Shown: piece after piece, positions 16,462 through 25,707 of the stretch | Numbering within the stretch: position 1 is the stretch's first letter | How the letters are laid out: the number at the start of each line of letters is the position of its first letter | Source of the DNA: Hymenobacter norwichensis DSM 15439 | GTDB lineage: Bacteria; Bacteroidota; Bacteroidia; Cytophagales; Hymenobacteraceae | Assembly: GCF_000420705.1 (NCBI RefSeq) | Contig: NZ_ATVL01000008.1 | Coordinates: 403,933 to 467,932, forward strand | Direction: 5' to 3' | DNA: 64,000 bases | Notes under the pieces: generated by a model | Seen by the model: only the letters and a program-made list of their open reading frames with translations | What the model was told of the DNA's origin: nothing | Database searches by the model: none | Program-made: the position numbers and the translations under genes

Positions 16462-18447
16462 ATGACTCACTCCCCTTTCTCTGCTCGGCAGAAGACGCTG
16501 TATTACTTTGCGTGCGTATCGGTTGCTCTCTCATCGGGCTGTGCTTCTTCCAACGCACCCCAACTGCCGGTGGCAGCAACTACTGTTAATCAGTTTGATG
16601 ATGCCACGTACCGTTTGATTGCCACGGCGCAGGATGAGCGCAACACCACAGCCCTGCTGCCTTACCTTACGCACTCCGAAGCTCGTTACCGGCAGGCGGC
16701 AGCGTTGGCGCTGGCCTCGGTGCAGGATAAAATGGCGACGTCTGGCTTGCAGCCTCTGCTAACTGATGCCGACCCCGCCGTGCAACAAGCAGCCGCTTAT
16801 GCCCTTGGGCAAACCGGCGACAGTACGGCAGTGGCGGCCTTGGCTACCCGGCTTTCAGCTACGCCTACAACCGGGCAGCGCTACTTTTTCGAGGCGCTGG
16901 GCCGTTGTGTCACAGCCACCTCACTACGGCAGCTAGTACGCGCCAGCGTTAGTTCTACGGATACGGCCGCGTTGTCGGGCCAAGCGTGGGGGCTGCTGCG
17001 GGCCGGTATCCGCGGGGTAACGTCGGAGTCGGCCGTGAGCCGGGCGGTAGCGCTGCTAGACCAGCAGCAGCCACTGGCGGCGCGGCGCGGGGCAGCTTTC
17101 ACACTGGCCCGAACTCCGCGCCTCGACTTGACGCTCTATCAAACGGCCCTCACCACCGCTACCACCGACCCCGACGCCATAACGCGAGCCGCGGCAATTA
17201 CTGCGCTGGGCAAAGTAAAAAATCCAGCCATTGCTCCTGCGCTCGTAGCCTTGGCGCGGCGTGACCCTGATTTCCGCGTACGGATAAGTGCCTTGCGGGC
17301 CATGAATGCCACCATGTACGGTCCCGTGAAGGAAGCGGCATGGGAAGCCACCACCGACCGCAGCGGCCAGGTTGCCGTTACGGCCGCCGAGTTTTTTCTG
17401 GCCCACGCCAGCGGGGAACAGGGCACACTATTTCTGGAAAAAGCCAATAAGCTCAGCAACTGGCGGGTACGAGCCACCCTGTTGGCCACGGCACTAAAGC
17501 TGGGGGGCACGGAGCGCGGAGCCATCCGCACGGCTATTGAACAACGCTACACCGCTGCCTCCGATCCGTATGAGAAAGGCTACTTACTGAAAGCGCTTGG
17601 TGAAGACCCGGCCGCGTACGAGCTTGTGCAGCAGGCCACCTTTGCCGCCGGGCAGCCACTGGTAATCGGCTCGTACGGCATAGAGGCTTTAGTGGCGATG
17701 CGCCGCCTCCCCAACTTCCCGGCAACGCAACACGCAGCCTTTGCCCTCACTGTCCGCCGGGCCATGGCCAGCGGCGACGTAACGTTAATGACTACGGCTG
17801 CTGAAGCCTTGCGCGACCCCAAGTTGAATCTGCGCCGCCTGCTGCCCGACTTTGGTTTCATTACCACCGCCCGCGACAAGTTGGTAATGCCCCGCGACCT
17901 AGAAGCTTGGCAGGCCCTACAACAAACGCTCGACTACCTGAACGACAAACCGGCTACTCCTACGCCCGTTGCCAAAGCCGCCAGCCATCCTATTGATTGG
18001 GGTTTGGTGCGCACCATTCCCGCTCAGCAGCGGGTGTTGCTTACGACCAGCAAAGGCGACATCACCATGCAATTGCACGTAAACGATGCGCCCGGCTCGG
18101 TGGCCAGTTTCGTGGAATTGGTGCGGCAGGGTTTCTACAACGGCAAGACCTTCCACCGGGTAGTACCCAACTTCGTAGCACAAGGCGGCTGCCCCCGTGG
18201 CGACGGTTCTGGCAGCACTGACTATAATCTTCGTTCCGAATTTGGAGATTTGCGTTACGGCGAGGGCGCCGTGGGGCTGGCCTCGGCTGGCAAGGACACC
18301 GAAAGCTGCCAGTGGTTTATCACCCACGCTCCTACCCCCCATCTTGATGGGCGCTACACCATTTTCGCTCAGGTAGTGCAGGGCATGGATGTAGCTCAAC
18401 GGCTCGACATCGGCGATAAAATAGTGCGAGTAGAGTTGGTCCGTTAA
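16462..18447 (+). CDS. HEAT-repeat lipoprotein with C-terminal cyclophilin domain
   Basis: 661 residues. The N-terminal signal ends in a lipobox-like VALSSGC (Cys near residue 28), so the protein is probably a lipoprotein. Residues ~45-480 are alpha-helical HEAT-like repeats such as ADPAVQQAAAYALGQTGD. Residues ~510-661 form a peptidyl-prolyl isomerase of the PpiA/PpiB type: FVELVRQGFYNGKTFHRVVPNFVAQGG and the GAVGLASAGKDTESCQWFITHAP active-site strands. The enzyme half should catalyse proline isomerisation on envelope proteins, while the HEAT half offers a docking surface. It stands alone between a terminator and a convergent hairpin. Confidence 0.85.
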   Translation: MTHSPFSARQKTLYYFACVSVALSSGCASSNAPQLPVAATTVNQFDDATYRLIATAQDERNTTALLPYLTHSEARYRQAAALALASVQDKMATSGLQPLLTDADPAVQQAAAYALGQTGDSTAVAALATRLSATPTTGQRYFFEALGRCVTATSLRQLVRASVSSTDTAALSGQAWGLLRAGIRGVTSESAVSRAVALLDQQQPLAARRGAAFTLARTPRLDLTLYQTALTTATTDPDAITRAAAITALGKVKNPAIAPALVALARRDPDFRVRISALRAMNATMYGPVKEAAWEATTDRSGQVAVTAAEFFLAHASGEQGTLFLEKANKLSNWRVRATLLATALKLGGTERGAIRTAIEQRYTAASDPYEKGYLLKALGEDPAAYELVQQATFAAGQPLVIGSYGIEALVAMRRLPNFPATQHAAFALTVRRAMASGDVTLMTTAAEALRDPKLNLRRLLPDFGFITTARDKLVMPRDLEAWQALQQTLDYLNDKPATPTPVAKAASHPIDWGLVRTIPAQQRVLLTTSKGDITMQLHVNDAPGSVASFVELVRQGFYNGKTFHRVVPNFVAQGGCPRGDGSGSTDYNLRSEFGDLRYGEGAVGLASAGKDTESCQWFITHAPTPHLDGRYTIFAQVVQGMDVAQRLDIGDKIVRVELVR

Positions 18448-18451
18448 GCAA

Positions 18452-18515
18452 GTTGCCAGCTAAGTGATATCAGTTACCTGCACTTAGGCAAAACTGATAT
18501 CACTCAACTGGCAAT
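18452..18515. terminator. Long imperfect hairpin between convergent genes
   Basis: Arms 18452-18475 and 18492-18515 pair over 22 of 24 bases around a 16-base loop. It lies 5 bases after the cyclophilin-gene stop and 22 bases before the end of the convergent cupin gene. There is no T-tract, so it probably acts as a bidirectional barrier. Confidence 0.65.
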
Positions 18516-18536
18516 TAATGATGCTCAATCAGGCAC

Positions 18537-18878
18537 CTACTTGTCGTCGCGGCCGTGGGCTTGGGCGGGGGGCGAGGTGGCTTCTACGGCCGAAAAACTC
18601 TCCAGAATCTTATAAGTGTGCGAGGCGCCCTTGGGTACCACCCACGAATTGCCGGGCTCCAGCACTACCACTTGGCCTTCGGAATGCAACTCTGCCCGGC
18701 CTTTCAATACGTATCCTACAGTTTCGTAGGCGCGGCTGGTAGGTTCTTTTGGCTCACCAGGTTCCTCGTTTTCCCAGAGGCGCATGGATACGTGTACGCC
18801 GGAGGCTAGGTATTTTTCGCCGTCGTCGCCCTTAGGTGAATGAGCGGAATCAACTTTTGTGATGGTGGTATCAGCCAT
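18537..18878 (-). CDS. Small cupin-domain protein
   Basis: 113 residues forming one cupin barrel. Motif 1 is degenerate: TVGYVLKGRAELHSEGQ has the Gly-rich turn but lacks the usual HxH. Motif 2 is PGNSWVVPKGASHTYKI, with the conserved Pro, Gly and His. No catalytic partner lies next to it, and the ligand and reaction are unknown. The single clear histidine makes a classical three-His metal site doubtful. It is convergent with the HEAT/cyclophilin gene. The 200 bases upstream show no clear promoter. Confidence 0.75.
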   Translation of the reverse strand: MADTTITKVDSAHSPKGDDGEKYLASGVHVSMRLWENEEPGEPKEPTSRAYETVGYVLKGRAELHSEGQVVVLEPGNSWVVPKGASHTYKILESFSAVEATSPPAQAHGRDDK

Positions 18879-19078
18879 GGAATGGTTGCGTAGAGAAATG
18901 AAGGAAGGAAATAAGACGTCTTCAACAAAAGACTAGCTTTCCTAACGCGTACCAGGCAGTTGCGGTTACTGATTCCTTTGGTCAGAACTTTCCGTGGCAT
19001 GGGCAGTTGACCTATACTGTGGCCGTTGCCGGCCCTGCTACTTCTGTCCGCTGCCTGGCTGACCTTGCCTACTTACTT

Positions 19079-19918
19079 ATGTCTTTTTCTGCTGATACTC
19101 CTTTTGTGCGCGCGTTGGTGCGGGCACACCAGCAAGCTGCCACACCGCTACCTGGCCTGGCCTTTTGCCAGCTGGCCGAGCAGATATTGGAGCTGCTATT
19201 TCCGGAGCGCGCCCCTAAACCTATCGTCCGGCCTGATGCCATAGCCGCTACCCTCAGCCAGCTTCAAACTGACTTGGCCTCCCTGCTTATGCGCGTATCT
19301 ATGCCCGCCGCACCGGCTGCCGTAGCCGCCGAGTTTATTGGCCGCCTTCCTTCTCTGCGAGAGATGCTGCTCTACGATGCTGCTGCCATACTAGCGGCCG
19401 ACCCAGCCGCGCAGGGCACCGAGGAAGTTATTGCCACTTACCCCGGCTTTTACGCCACTGCTATGCACCGGCTGGCCCATGCCCTGCATCAGTTGCAGGT
19501 GCCGCTCGTGCCACGCCTCATCAGCGAATACGCGCATCAGCTCACCGGCATTGATATTCACCCCGGCGCTAGAATCGGCACTTCGTTCTGCATCGACCAC
19601 GGCACTGGTATTGTGGTAGGCGAAACCACTGTTATTGGGGCCAATGTAAAGATATTCCAAGGTGTGACCTTGGGCGCTTTGAGCGTGAACAAAGATTTGC
19701 AAGGCATCAAGCGCCACCCCACTATCGAAGACCACGTGGTGCTGTACGCCGGAGCAACCATTCTGGGCGGCAACACGGTAGTAGGCAGCCATAGCATCAT
19801 CGGCGGCAACGTGTGGCTCACCGAAAGCGTCCCTTCTCATTCCCGCGTATACCACCGGGCCCAAATCCACGTCACTCGCACCGAAGACCCTACTGAGGGC
19901 CTGACTTTTTCTATTTGA
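19079..19918 (+). CDS. cysE: Serine O-acetyltransferase (EpsC/CysE type)
   Basis: Transfers acetyl from acetyl-CoA to L-serine, giving O-acetylserine for cysteine synthesis in the cytoplasm. The 279-residue protein has an extended helical N-terminal half and a left-handed beta-helix C-terminal half with hexapeptide repeats. It shows YAHQLTGIDIHPGARIG, the catalytic-site IDHGTGIVVGETTVIG, and VTLGALSV. This long-N-terminus layout is the EpsC variety. The Met at 19079 is chosen over an in-frame one 24 codons upstream whose extension resembles no family segment. CysK follows 109 bases later on the same strand, so the pair supplies consecutive steps. Confidence 0.9.
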   Translation: MSFSADTPFVRALVRAHQQAATPLPGLAFCQLAEQILELLFPERAPKPIVRPDAIAATLSQLQTDLASLLMRVSMPAAPAAVAAEFIGRLPSLREMLLYDAAAILAADPAAQGTEEVIATYPGFYATAMHRLAHALHQLQVPLVPRLISEYAHQLTGIDIHPGARIGTSFCIDHGTGIVVGETTVIGANVKIFQGVTLGALSVNKDLQGIKRHPTIEDHVVLYAGATILGGNTVVGSHSIIGGNVWLTESVPSHSRVYHRAQIHVTRTEDPTEGLTFSI

Positions 19919-20027
19919 AAATAGTTGAATTGCTTACTTGCTAAATGGTTGATTCTTTGAGCATCGTTTGGCTTTTCAAGCAATTCTACGTCGGCATTTT
20001 AACAATCAAAACCGTTAATCCAAATCC

Positions 20028-20948
20028 ATGAAAGCCCATTCCATTCTGGACACCATCGGCAACACGCCGCTATTACGCCTCAACAAACTTTTCGCCCAGC
20101 GCCCCGACGTGGAAGTATGGGTGAAGCTGGAACGCGCCAACCCTGGCGGCAGCATCAAAGACCGGATTGCCCTGAGCATGATCGAGCAGGCCGAGCAAGA
20201 TGGTATCCTGAACTCCGATAGCCTGATTGTAGAACCAACTTCCGGCAATACTGGCGTCGGGCTGGCTATGGTGGCCGCCGTGAAGGGCTACAAAATAACG
20301 CTGGTTATGCCCGAGTCGATGTCGATTGAGCGGCGCCGCCTGATGGCCGCTTACGGGGCCAACCTGGAGCTTACGCCGCGGGAGAAGGGCATGAAAGGCG
20401 CCATCGAGAAGGCCCACGAAATTGTGCAGAGCACGCCCGGCGCCTGGATGCCCATGCAGTTTGAGAATCCCGCCAACATCAAAGTACACGCCGAAACCAC
20501 CGCTCAGGAGCTGCTACGCGACGTTCCCGAAGGCTTCGATTACCACATTACCGGCGTAGGCACCGGCGGCCACATTACTGGCGTCACGGAGGTATTGAAG
20601 CCGTTGTTCCCCAACATGAAAACCTTCGCCGTAGAGCCAGAACTGTCGCCGGTTATCAGCGGCGGTGCCCCTGGCCCCCACCCCATTCAGGGCATCGGCG
20701 CGGGCTTCATTCCTGCCAACCTGCACCGCGACGTTCTGGACGGCGTAATTCAAGTTTCGCAGCAAGACGCTTTCGATATGGCGCGCCGCGCCGCTCGTGA
20801 GGAAGGCATCTTTATGGGTGTATCGTCCGGCGCCTCGCTGGCCGCCGTTGCCCAGAAGCTCGACGAAATGCCTCAGGGCAGCCGCGTCCTTACCTTCTGC
20901 TACGACACCGGCGAACGGTACCTATCGGTAGAGGGCTTGTTTGTGTAG
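20028..20948 (+). CDS. cysK: Cysteine synthase (O-acetylserine sulfhydrylase)
   Basis: PLP enzyme that makes cysteine from O-acetylserine and sulfide. At 306 residues it has the typical length. The PLP lysine lies in [12 protein letters not shown], and the substrate loop is [11 protein letters not shown]. The glycine-rich phosphate cradle is [11 protein letters not shown], and the serine site is [12 protein letters not shown]. The gene follows cysE and is closed by a strong hairpin, so cysE-cysK probably form one transcription unit. Confidence 0.95.
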   Translation: MKAHSILDTIGNTPLLRLNKLFAQRPDVEVWVKLERANPGGSIKDRIALSMIEQAEQDGILNSDSLIVEPTSGNTGVGLAMVAAVKGYKITLVMPESMSIERRRLMAAYGANLELTPREKGMKGAIEKAHEIVQSTPGAWMPMQFENPANIKVHAETTAQELLRDVPEGFDYHITGVGTGGHITGVTEVLKPLFPNMKTFAVEPELSPVISGGAPGPHPIQGIGAGFIPANLHRDVLDGVIQVSQQDAFDMARRAAREEGIFMGVSSGASLAAVAQKLDEMPQGSRVLTFCYDTGERYLSVEGLFV

Positions 20949-20982
20949 CTGAGATTCTGCCAGCTTCTAAGCTTTTACTGTA

Positions 20983-21020
20983 AACAGAAAGGGCTTGCCA
21001 TCTGGCAAGCCCTTTCTGTT
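20983..21020 (+). terminator. Perfect 18-bp hairpin after cysK
   Basis: Arms 20983-21000 and 21003-21020 are perfectly complementary with a 2-base centre (TC). No T-tract follows, as is common for Bacteroidota hairpins. Confidence 0.8.
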
Positions 21021-21067
21021 AATGACGGCCCATAGCAGGACCTCGCGACTGGCAAAATGCAAGGCAT

Positions 21068-21099
21068 AAAAAAAGCCCAACCGAGTAGGTTAGGCTTTC
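21068..21099 (-). terminator. Intrinsic terminator for tRNA-Ala
   Basis: On the minus strand, just past the tRNA 3' end, AAAGCC..AACC pairs with GGTT.GGGCTTT and is followed by a run of T residues (21068-21074 as A on the plus strand). Confidence 0.8.
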
Positions 21100-21104
21100 A
21101 AACG

Positions 21105-21178
<74 letters not shown>

Positions 21179-21216
21179 GTTTCTGGTGCTCATTCGCCGC
21201 TTGCGTTAGAGTGGGA

Positions 21217-21246
21217 CAAAAGTACGGCTAGATATCGGTTTGGCAA
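21217..21246 (-). promoter_or_regulatory. Consensus Bacteroidota promoter of tRNA-Ala
   Basis: The minus strand reads TTG (21246-21244), 19 bases, then TACTTTTG (21224-21217), an exact fit to TTG-N19-TAnnTTTG. The tRNA 5' end is 38 bases downstream. Confidence 0.8.
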
Positions 21247-21364
21247 GGCCAAAGCCGCTTTTTTTCCACCCAATAACGCAACGTGCATAAAGTCAACTAC
21301 AAAAAATACGGAAGTAGTATCACCTAGACCTTTAACATGGCTTCGCTCCAACTCTATTACACAC

Positions 21365-21395
21365 AAAAACGCCCGCCACCTTTCGGTAGCGGGCG
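21365..21395 (-). terminator. Terminator of the receptor/lipoprotein module 1
   Basis: On the minus strand, CGCCCGCTACC-GAAA-GGTGGCGGGCG (one mismatch) is followed by GTTTTTGTG, 25 bases after the lipoprotein stop. Confidence 0.8.
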
Positions 21396-21420
21396 CTTAC
21401 ACGATTCTCAGCTACTGCTT

Positions 21421-21957
21421 TTAAAAAGCATAAGCAGCTACGTTCGTATCCAGTTGAGTAGTGAAAAACCCACCGGTAGCGGAAGCTGTGCGAGAGAAGT
21501 TTGTACCCTGATGGGTAACAGTGGCTTTGCTCGCACCATTTATCACTACCGAAGCTGTTAGGCGCTGTGAGTTGGCCCTACGACCTGGGCGGTTGGTAGT
21601 TCTCAGTACCAGCCGAATACCTGTGCTTGGCGTATTCTCACTTACCGTTACGTTGGTGGCTACTGTGAAAGGTTGCGGGCTGGCAAAATTGGTAGTGGTA
21701 AATGCTGGAACCGTGGCTGTAGTAATGGGCGGGTAGCTCAATGTACCATCCGCATTAGTTGTTGGAGTCAGTACGTACACATTTAACTGCGGATTCTGCA
21801 AGGTCGTATCGTTGGCGATAGTGCTAGCAGTCTGCGCGTAGGTTATCGTTACGGTTTGGGCCGTGCGCGTTGCGCGAACTGGGGCCGGGTCGGTGCTTAT
21901 TTCCGAGCAGGAAGCTAATACCAGACCCGCGAGAAGGGCGAAAAACAGATTTTTCAT
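21421..21957 (-). CDS. Small secreted lipoprotein, function unknown
   Basis: 178 residues. The signal peptide MKNLFFALLAGLVLASCSE has a clear lipobox (LASC, Cys17). The mature part is rich in Thr, Asn and Val and reads as beta-strands, with no recognised domain. It starts 36 bases after the stop of the large TonB-dependent receptor on the same strand and is followed by a terminator. I infer that it is a surface or periplasmic partner of that receptor. No SusD motifs are seen, so this is not a SusC/SusD pair. Confidence 0.8.
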   Translation of the reverse strand: MKNLFFALLAGLVLASCSEISTDPAPVRATRTAQTVTITYAQTASTIANDTTLQNPQLNVYVLTPTTNADGTLSYPPITTATVPAFTTTNFASPQPFTVATNVTVSENTPSTGIRLVLRTTNRPGRRANSQRLTASVVINGASKATVTHQGTNFSRTASATGGFFTTQLDTNVAAYAF

Positions 21958-21993
21958 ACTACAAAATGATTACGGATTCGAAGTCGGCTAGCA

Positions 21994-24900
21994 CTAGTTG
22001 AAGGTATAGCGCAGACCCAGTTGAATGCGGTAACGCGAAGATTCCGTCGTCACGTAGCGGTTTGTTACGTTCAGCGTTTGCACACTGGCAGTTGTGGTGC
22101 CATCAGGGAATACCGTGCGCGAGTTCACGATAGGGTTGAAGTTGAACCGCGGCTGGCCCGAGGCTTGGTCGTAATCCACGAACGAAAGCGGCGAGTTGCG
22201 CTGCTGCGTCTGGCCAACACCCCAATTCGAATTGATCAGGTTGCCAATGTTGAACACATCAAGGCTGAATTGCAAGGTGTTCCGGTTTTTACCGATGTTG
22301 GTGAATACGTCCTGCAACAGGCGCGCATCTACGAATGCAACCCATGGTAGTACCGCGCCATTGCGCTCAGCAATTTCGCCCCGGTGCTTGCCCAGGTAAT
22401 TGTCCTGACCGATGTAGTTGTCTAGGTCGATCCACTGCTGATCAGCAGTGTAGATGGTCTGCTGGGGGGTGCCACTGAACAGGGTCAGGTTGGTAAGATT
22501 GATTTCGCTACGAGTACGCGGAATGTACATCAGGTCGTTGTTGCCCACGTTGTCACCATTCATGTCGCCGTTGTACACATAAGAGAACCGCCCATTAGGG
22601 CCGAGGTCCAGAAAGCCCGAAATAGTAGTAGCCAAGTGGCCTAGGTACTCTTTGCGGTATGAAACCGAGGCAACTACGCGGTGCTGACGCAGGAACTCAG
22701 AGTACCCCAACTTGTTAGCGTTCGGATCGTCGGAAATAGGACGGGCCGACCACAACGAGAACGGAGTGGAGCCGCCGATACTTACGTCGCGCGAATCGGT
22801 GTAAGTGTAGGCCAAGCTGGCCGAAACACTATTGCTGAAAGTCTTCTGCAATTGGCCGGTTGCGCTGTAAGAATAGCCTTTATCGGTGTTACGCATTACA
22901 ATAGCACCATCAGTATTCACAATTTTTGGGCTAACCTGGAACGAGCGGGTGTTCAGGGCGCCGGGCAGACGGTAGATAGGGCGGTTGTCGGCACCAGCAG
23001 CACGCGCCTGCGGGTTGGGCAGGTTCACGTTGTCGAAATACACCGCGTTGATGTCTTTGGTGAATATAGCGTCTAAGGTGAATACCACGTCGCCGGGCAG
23101 GCGCTGGTCGATACCGATGTTGGTACGCCACACCTGCGGAAACTTGAAGCCCCGCTCGGTTACCGCCAGGTTGTAGGTGGCAGGTAGCGTAGTTTGGTTG
23201 ATGTTGGCATTAGGGTTTAGGTATCCGGCCGTAGGGTTGAACGGCTGCGCTAATGGATTGGCGCTGGTTACTCCATTGTTGGTTATTGTACCGTTCACGC
23301 TGTACACTCCACCCAACAGGCCGTTGTTGCTGGCTTGATTGGAAATCCATACGAATGGTACCCGGCCGGTGAAAATGCCTGAACCACCGCGCAACTGTGT
23401 TTTGCCATCGTTGTTTACATCCCAGTTGAAGCCAATCCGGGGAGAGAACATCACCGAGGTTTTTTGTACTTGATCCGTCAGGATTTGATAATCGTTGCGG
23501 AAACGGATGCTGGCTGCATCTTCATTGCGCTGCAAATCACTCAGAATGATAGGAATATCAACGCGTAGGCCGGTAGTCACTTTCATGTTCGGCAGCACGT
23601 TCCATTCATCCTGGGCGTAGAAGCCAAGTTGAGCAGCTTTGGTTTCGGCCAGCGGATACTCTAAGCCAGGGTTGCTGTCATTAACGTTGAGTCCATAACG
23701 AACTGTGTAGTTATTGGTAGCCGATGCTAAAGCACCACCGCTACGAGGCGTAACGGCCAATGTACTTAGGTTGTAATCGTACCCAGCCGAGTTATAGAAG
23801 TCAGTAAGAGAGTTGAACCGGTAGCGGCCATACAAGTCAGGCGCAAAACCGTTAGCAAATTTGTAGTACTCGTTATAAGTACCCAGCGTAAACGTATGCT
23901 TACCTACCGTCTTGGTGATGTTGTCCGACAGTTGATAGATGTCTGAATTCAGCTTGTTGATCGGCGTGAAGAGTTCGTAACCAAACGACGTAAACTCATT
24001 GCCATTAGCACCTGGCCCGTTGGCATTGTAGAGAATATCAACAAACGGAAACGGCGACCCACCCAACGAAGTGCGGAAGTCACGCTGAGCGGTGAAACCA
24101 GCTTGCAATTGGTTGGAGATGCCATTGCCAAATGTGGAGTTCAATTCAGCAATAAACGAATTCAGGTTATTGTTGATGCGGTAGTATGAGGCCAGGAAAG
24201 GCAGCGTGTTCGTCGACATGCTGCGCCCACCCGTTACTGTTGGCGAACCCGAGTTAGAAGGGGGCACGTCACGGTATGATTTCAAGTAGTTATACTTGAT
24301 AGAAAAGGTGTTGGTGCGGTTGATGTTCCAGTCAATCTTAGCAGTAATCTTATCGGAGTTCTGCTTCAACTCGTAGTTTTCGTAGGCCCCGGTGCTGTAA
24401 CCGTAAGTGGTTTGCAGAAAATCTGACAATACGTCAAGTTCGGAGGCGCTGGCGGCAGATGTATTGCTGCCTGGACCTGGTATGGGCCGACCTGAGCGGT
24501 TGGCTACGAAGGTACCTGGTGGATCGTCGCGGCGCTCACCTTCCACACTAACAAAATAGAAGAGTTTGTCCTTAATGATTGGCCCACCTACGCGTGCGCC
24601 AAGCTGGTTTAGCTTAAACTCAGGGAACGGCTGATTGATGTCGCGCACTTTGTCGCCTACTAGGTCGTTGGAACGGTGAAAACCATAAACCGAGGCCGAA
24701 ATATCGTTGGTACCGGAACGGGTAACGGCATTAATACCAGCGCCAGTAAACGAACCCTGCCGAACGTCGAACGGCGCAATGCTCACCTGGATTTCCTGAA
24801 TAGCATCAAGGGAAATAGGCTGTGCGTTGGCTTGGCCGCCTACAGTACCGCTTAGGCCAAATGAGTTGTTGAAAATAGCACCGTCAATAGTAACGTTGTT

Positions 24901-25446
24901 GAAGTTGCCATTACGACCGCCAAAGCTGGTACCAGTACCTGAGGCCTGAGGCGTCAGACGGGTGAAGTCGGCAAACGAGCGACTTAACGAAGGCAGGCGC
25001 TCGATTTGTTCCCGCTGTACGCTCGTAGCAGCACCGGTCCGGCCAGAGTTGATAACCGGGTCGCGGCGACCAGAAACAGTTACCTCATTCAGTTGCTGCG
25101 TCGATTCGCTTAGGTTGATATCCAAGCGTTGATTCTGCCCAAGCGTCAGGAAGATGCCTTCACGTGTTACGTCCTGATAGCCTACAAAGGTGATACGGAC
25201 TGTGTAAGGGCCACCCACCCGCATGTTCTGGATGTTGAAGCGCCCTTCCGAGTTGGTTGGTGCTACATACTGAGTGTTTGTAGGCGTATGCACCGCAATA
25301 ACGGTAGCACCAGGTAAACCAGAGCCATCCTTATCGGTAATGACCCCGTTCATAGCCGATGTTGTAGCACCCTGTGCCCATGCCTGCTGGGCGGACAAAA
25401 CCACTAGAAGCAGGTATAGAATTTGACGGTAAAAACTGTTTTTCAT
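21994..25446 (-). CDS. TonB-dependent receptor, Oar-like
   Basis: 1150-residue outer-membrane receptor. A signal peptide ends at QQAWAQ. A carboxypeptidase-regulatory-like domain follows (about residues 27-115, GLPGATVIAVHTPTNTQY, then VGGPYTVRITFVGYQD). Next come a plug with DAIQEIQVSIAPFDVRQ and AGINAVTRSGTN (about 190-250), and a long beta-barrel ending in RYRIQLGLRYTFN with the terminal aromatic residue. The ATG at 25446 is chosen so that the signal peptide starts cleanly. Its N-terminal ~100 residues are almost identical to those of the paralogue at 26538-29804 while the barrels diverge. The ligand is unknown; energy would come from TonB-ExbBD. Confidence 0.93.
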   Translation of the reverse strand: MKNSFYRQILYLLLVVLSAQQAWAQGATTSAMNGVITDKDGSGLPGATVIAVHTPTNTQYVAPTNSEGRFNIQNMRVGGPYTVRITFVGYQDVTREGIFLTLGQNQRLDINLSESTQQLNEVTVSGRRDPVINSGRTGAATSVQREQIERLPSLSRSFADFTRLTPQASGTGTSFGGRNGNFNNVTIDGAIFNNSFGLSGTVGGQANAQPISLDAIQEIQVSIAPFDVRQGSFTGAGINAVTRSGTNDISASVYGFHRSNDLVGDKVRDINQPFPEFKLNQLGARVGGPIIKDKLFYFVSVEGERRDDPPGTFVANRSGRPIPGPGSNTSAASASELDVLSDFLQTTYGYSTGAYENYELKQNSDKITAKIDWNINRTNTFSIKYNYLKSYRDVPPSNSGSPTVTGGRSMSTNTLPFLASYYRINNNLNSFIAELNSTFGNGISNQLQAGFTAQRDFRTSLGGSPFPFVDILYNANGPGANGNEFTSFGYELFTPINKLNSDIYQLSDNITKTVGKHTFTLGTYNEYYKFANGFAPDLYGRYRFNSLTDFYNSAGYDYNLSTLAVTPRSGGALASATNNYTVRYGLNVNDSNPGLEYPLAETKAAQLGFYAQDEWNVLPNMKVTTGLRVDIPIILSDLQRNEDAASIRFRNDYQILTDQVQKTSVMFSPRIGFNWDVNNDGKTQLRGGSGIFTGRVPFVWISNQASNNGLLGGVYSVNGTITNNGVTSANPLAQPFNPTAGYLNPNANINQTTLPATYNLAVTERGFKFPQVWRTNIGIDQRLPGDVVFTLDAIFTKDINAVYFDNVNLPNPQARAAGADNRPIYRLPGALNTRSFQVSPKIVNTDGAIVMRNTDKGYSYSATGQLQKTFSNSVSASLAYTYTDSRDVSIGGSTPFSLWSARPISDDPNANKLGYSEFLRQHRVVASVSYRKEYLGHLATTISGFLDLGPNGRFSYVYNGDMNGDNVGNNDLMYIPRTRSEINLTNLTLFSGTPQQTIYTADQQWIDLDNYIGQDNYLGKHRGEIAERNGAVLPWVAFVDARLLQDVFTNIGKNRNTLQFSLDVFNIGNLINSNWGVGQTQQRNSPLSFVDYDQASGQPRFNFNPIVNSRTVFPDGTTTASVQTLNVTNRYVTTESSRYRIQLGLRYTFN

Positions 25447-25472
25447 GTGAAGTAGTTGATGAAACCCAACTA

Positions 25473-25480
25473 CAAAAGTA
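25473..25480 (-). promoter_or_regulatory. Putative -7 element for receptor module 1
   Basis: The minus strand reads TACTTTTG (TAnnTTTG), 27 bases before the receptor start. No TTG occurs at 19-base spacing; the upstream DNA is AT-rich. Confidence 0.5.
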
Positions 25481-25633
25481 ATAGGCATGCACACTATTCT
25501 GATGTTATTAAAATATTATTAAAACTCAATAATTTATATTATGCGCTTGGTTATTGCAGTTAATACTTAGTACAGGCACGCAATGAAATACGGCTCTAAA
25601 AACTCATAGAAGACTTTCTTTATAAGCTGGACA

Positions 25634-25683
25634 GGGCACAAAAAAAGCGAGTGGAGAATACTCCACTCGCTTTTTTTGTGCCC
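25634..25683. terminator. Perfect 23-bp hairpin separating the two receptor modules
   Basis: Arms 25634-25656 and 25661-25683 are perfectly complementary around AATA, with A7 and T7 runs inside the stem so that it can terminate in both directions. It ends the DUF4397 gene's transcript on the minus strand. Confidence 0.9.
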
Positions 25684-25707
25684 TAATTAGATAAACTAGC
25701 TGCGCAA

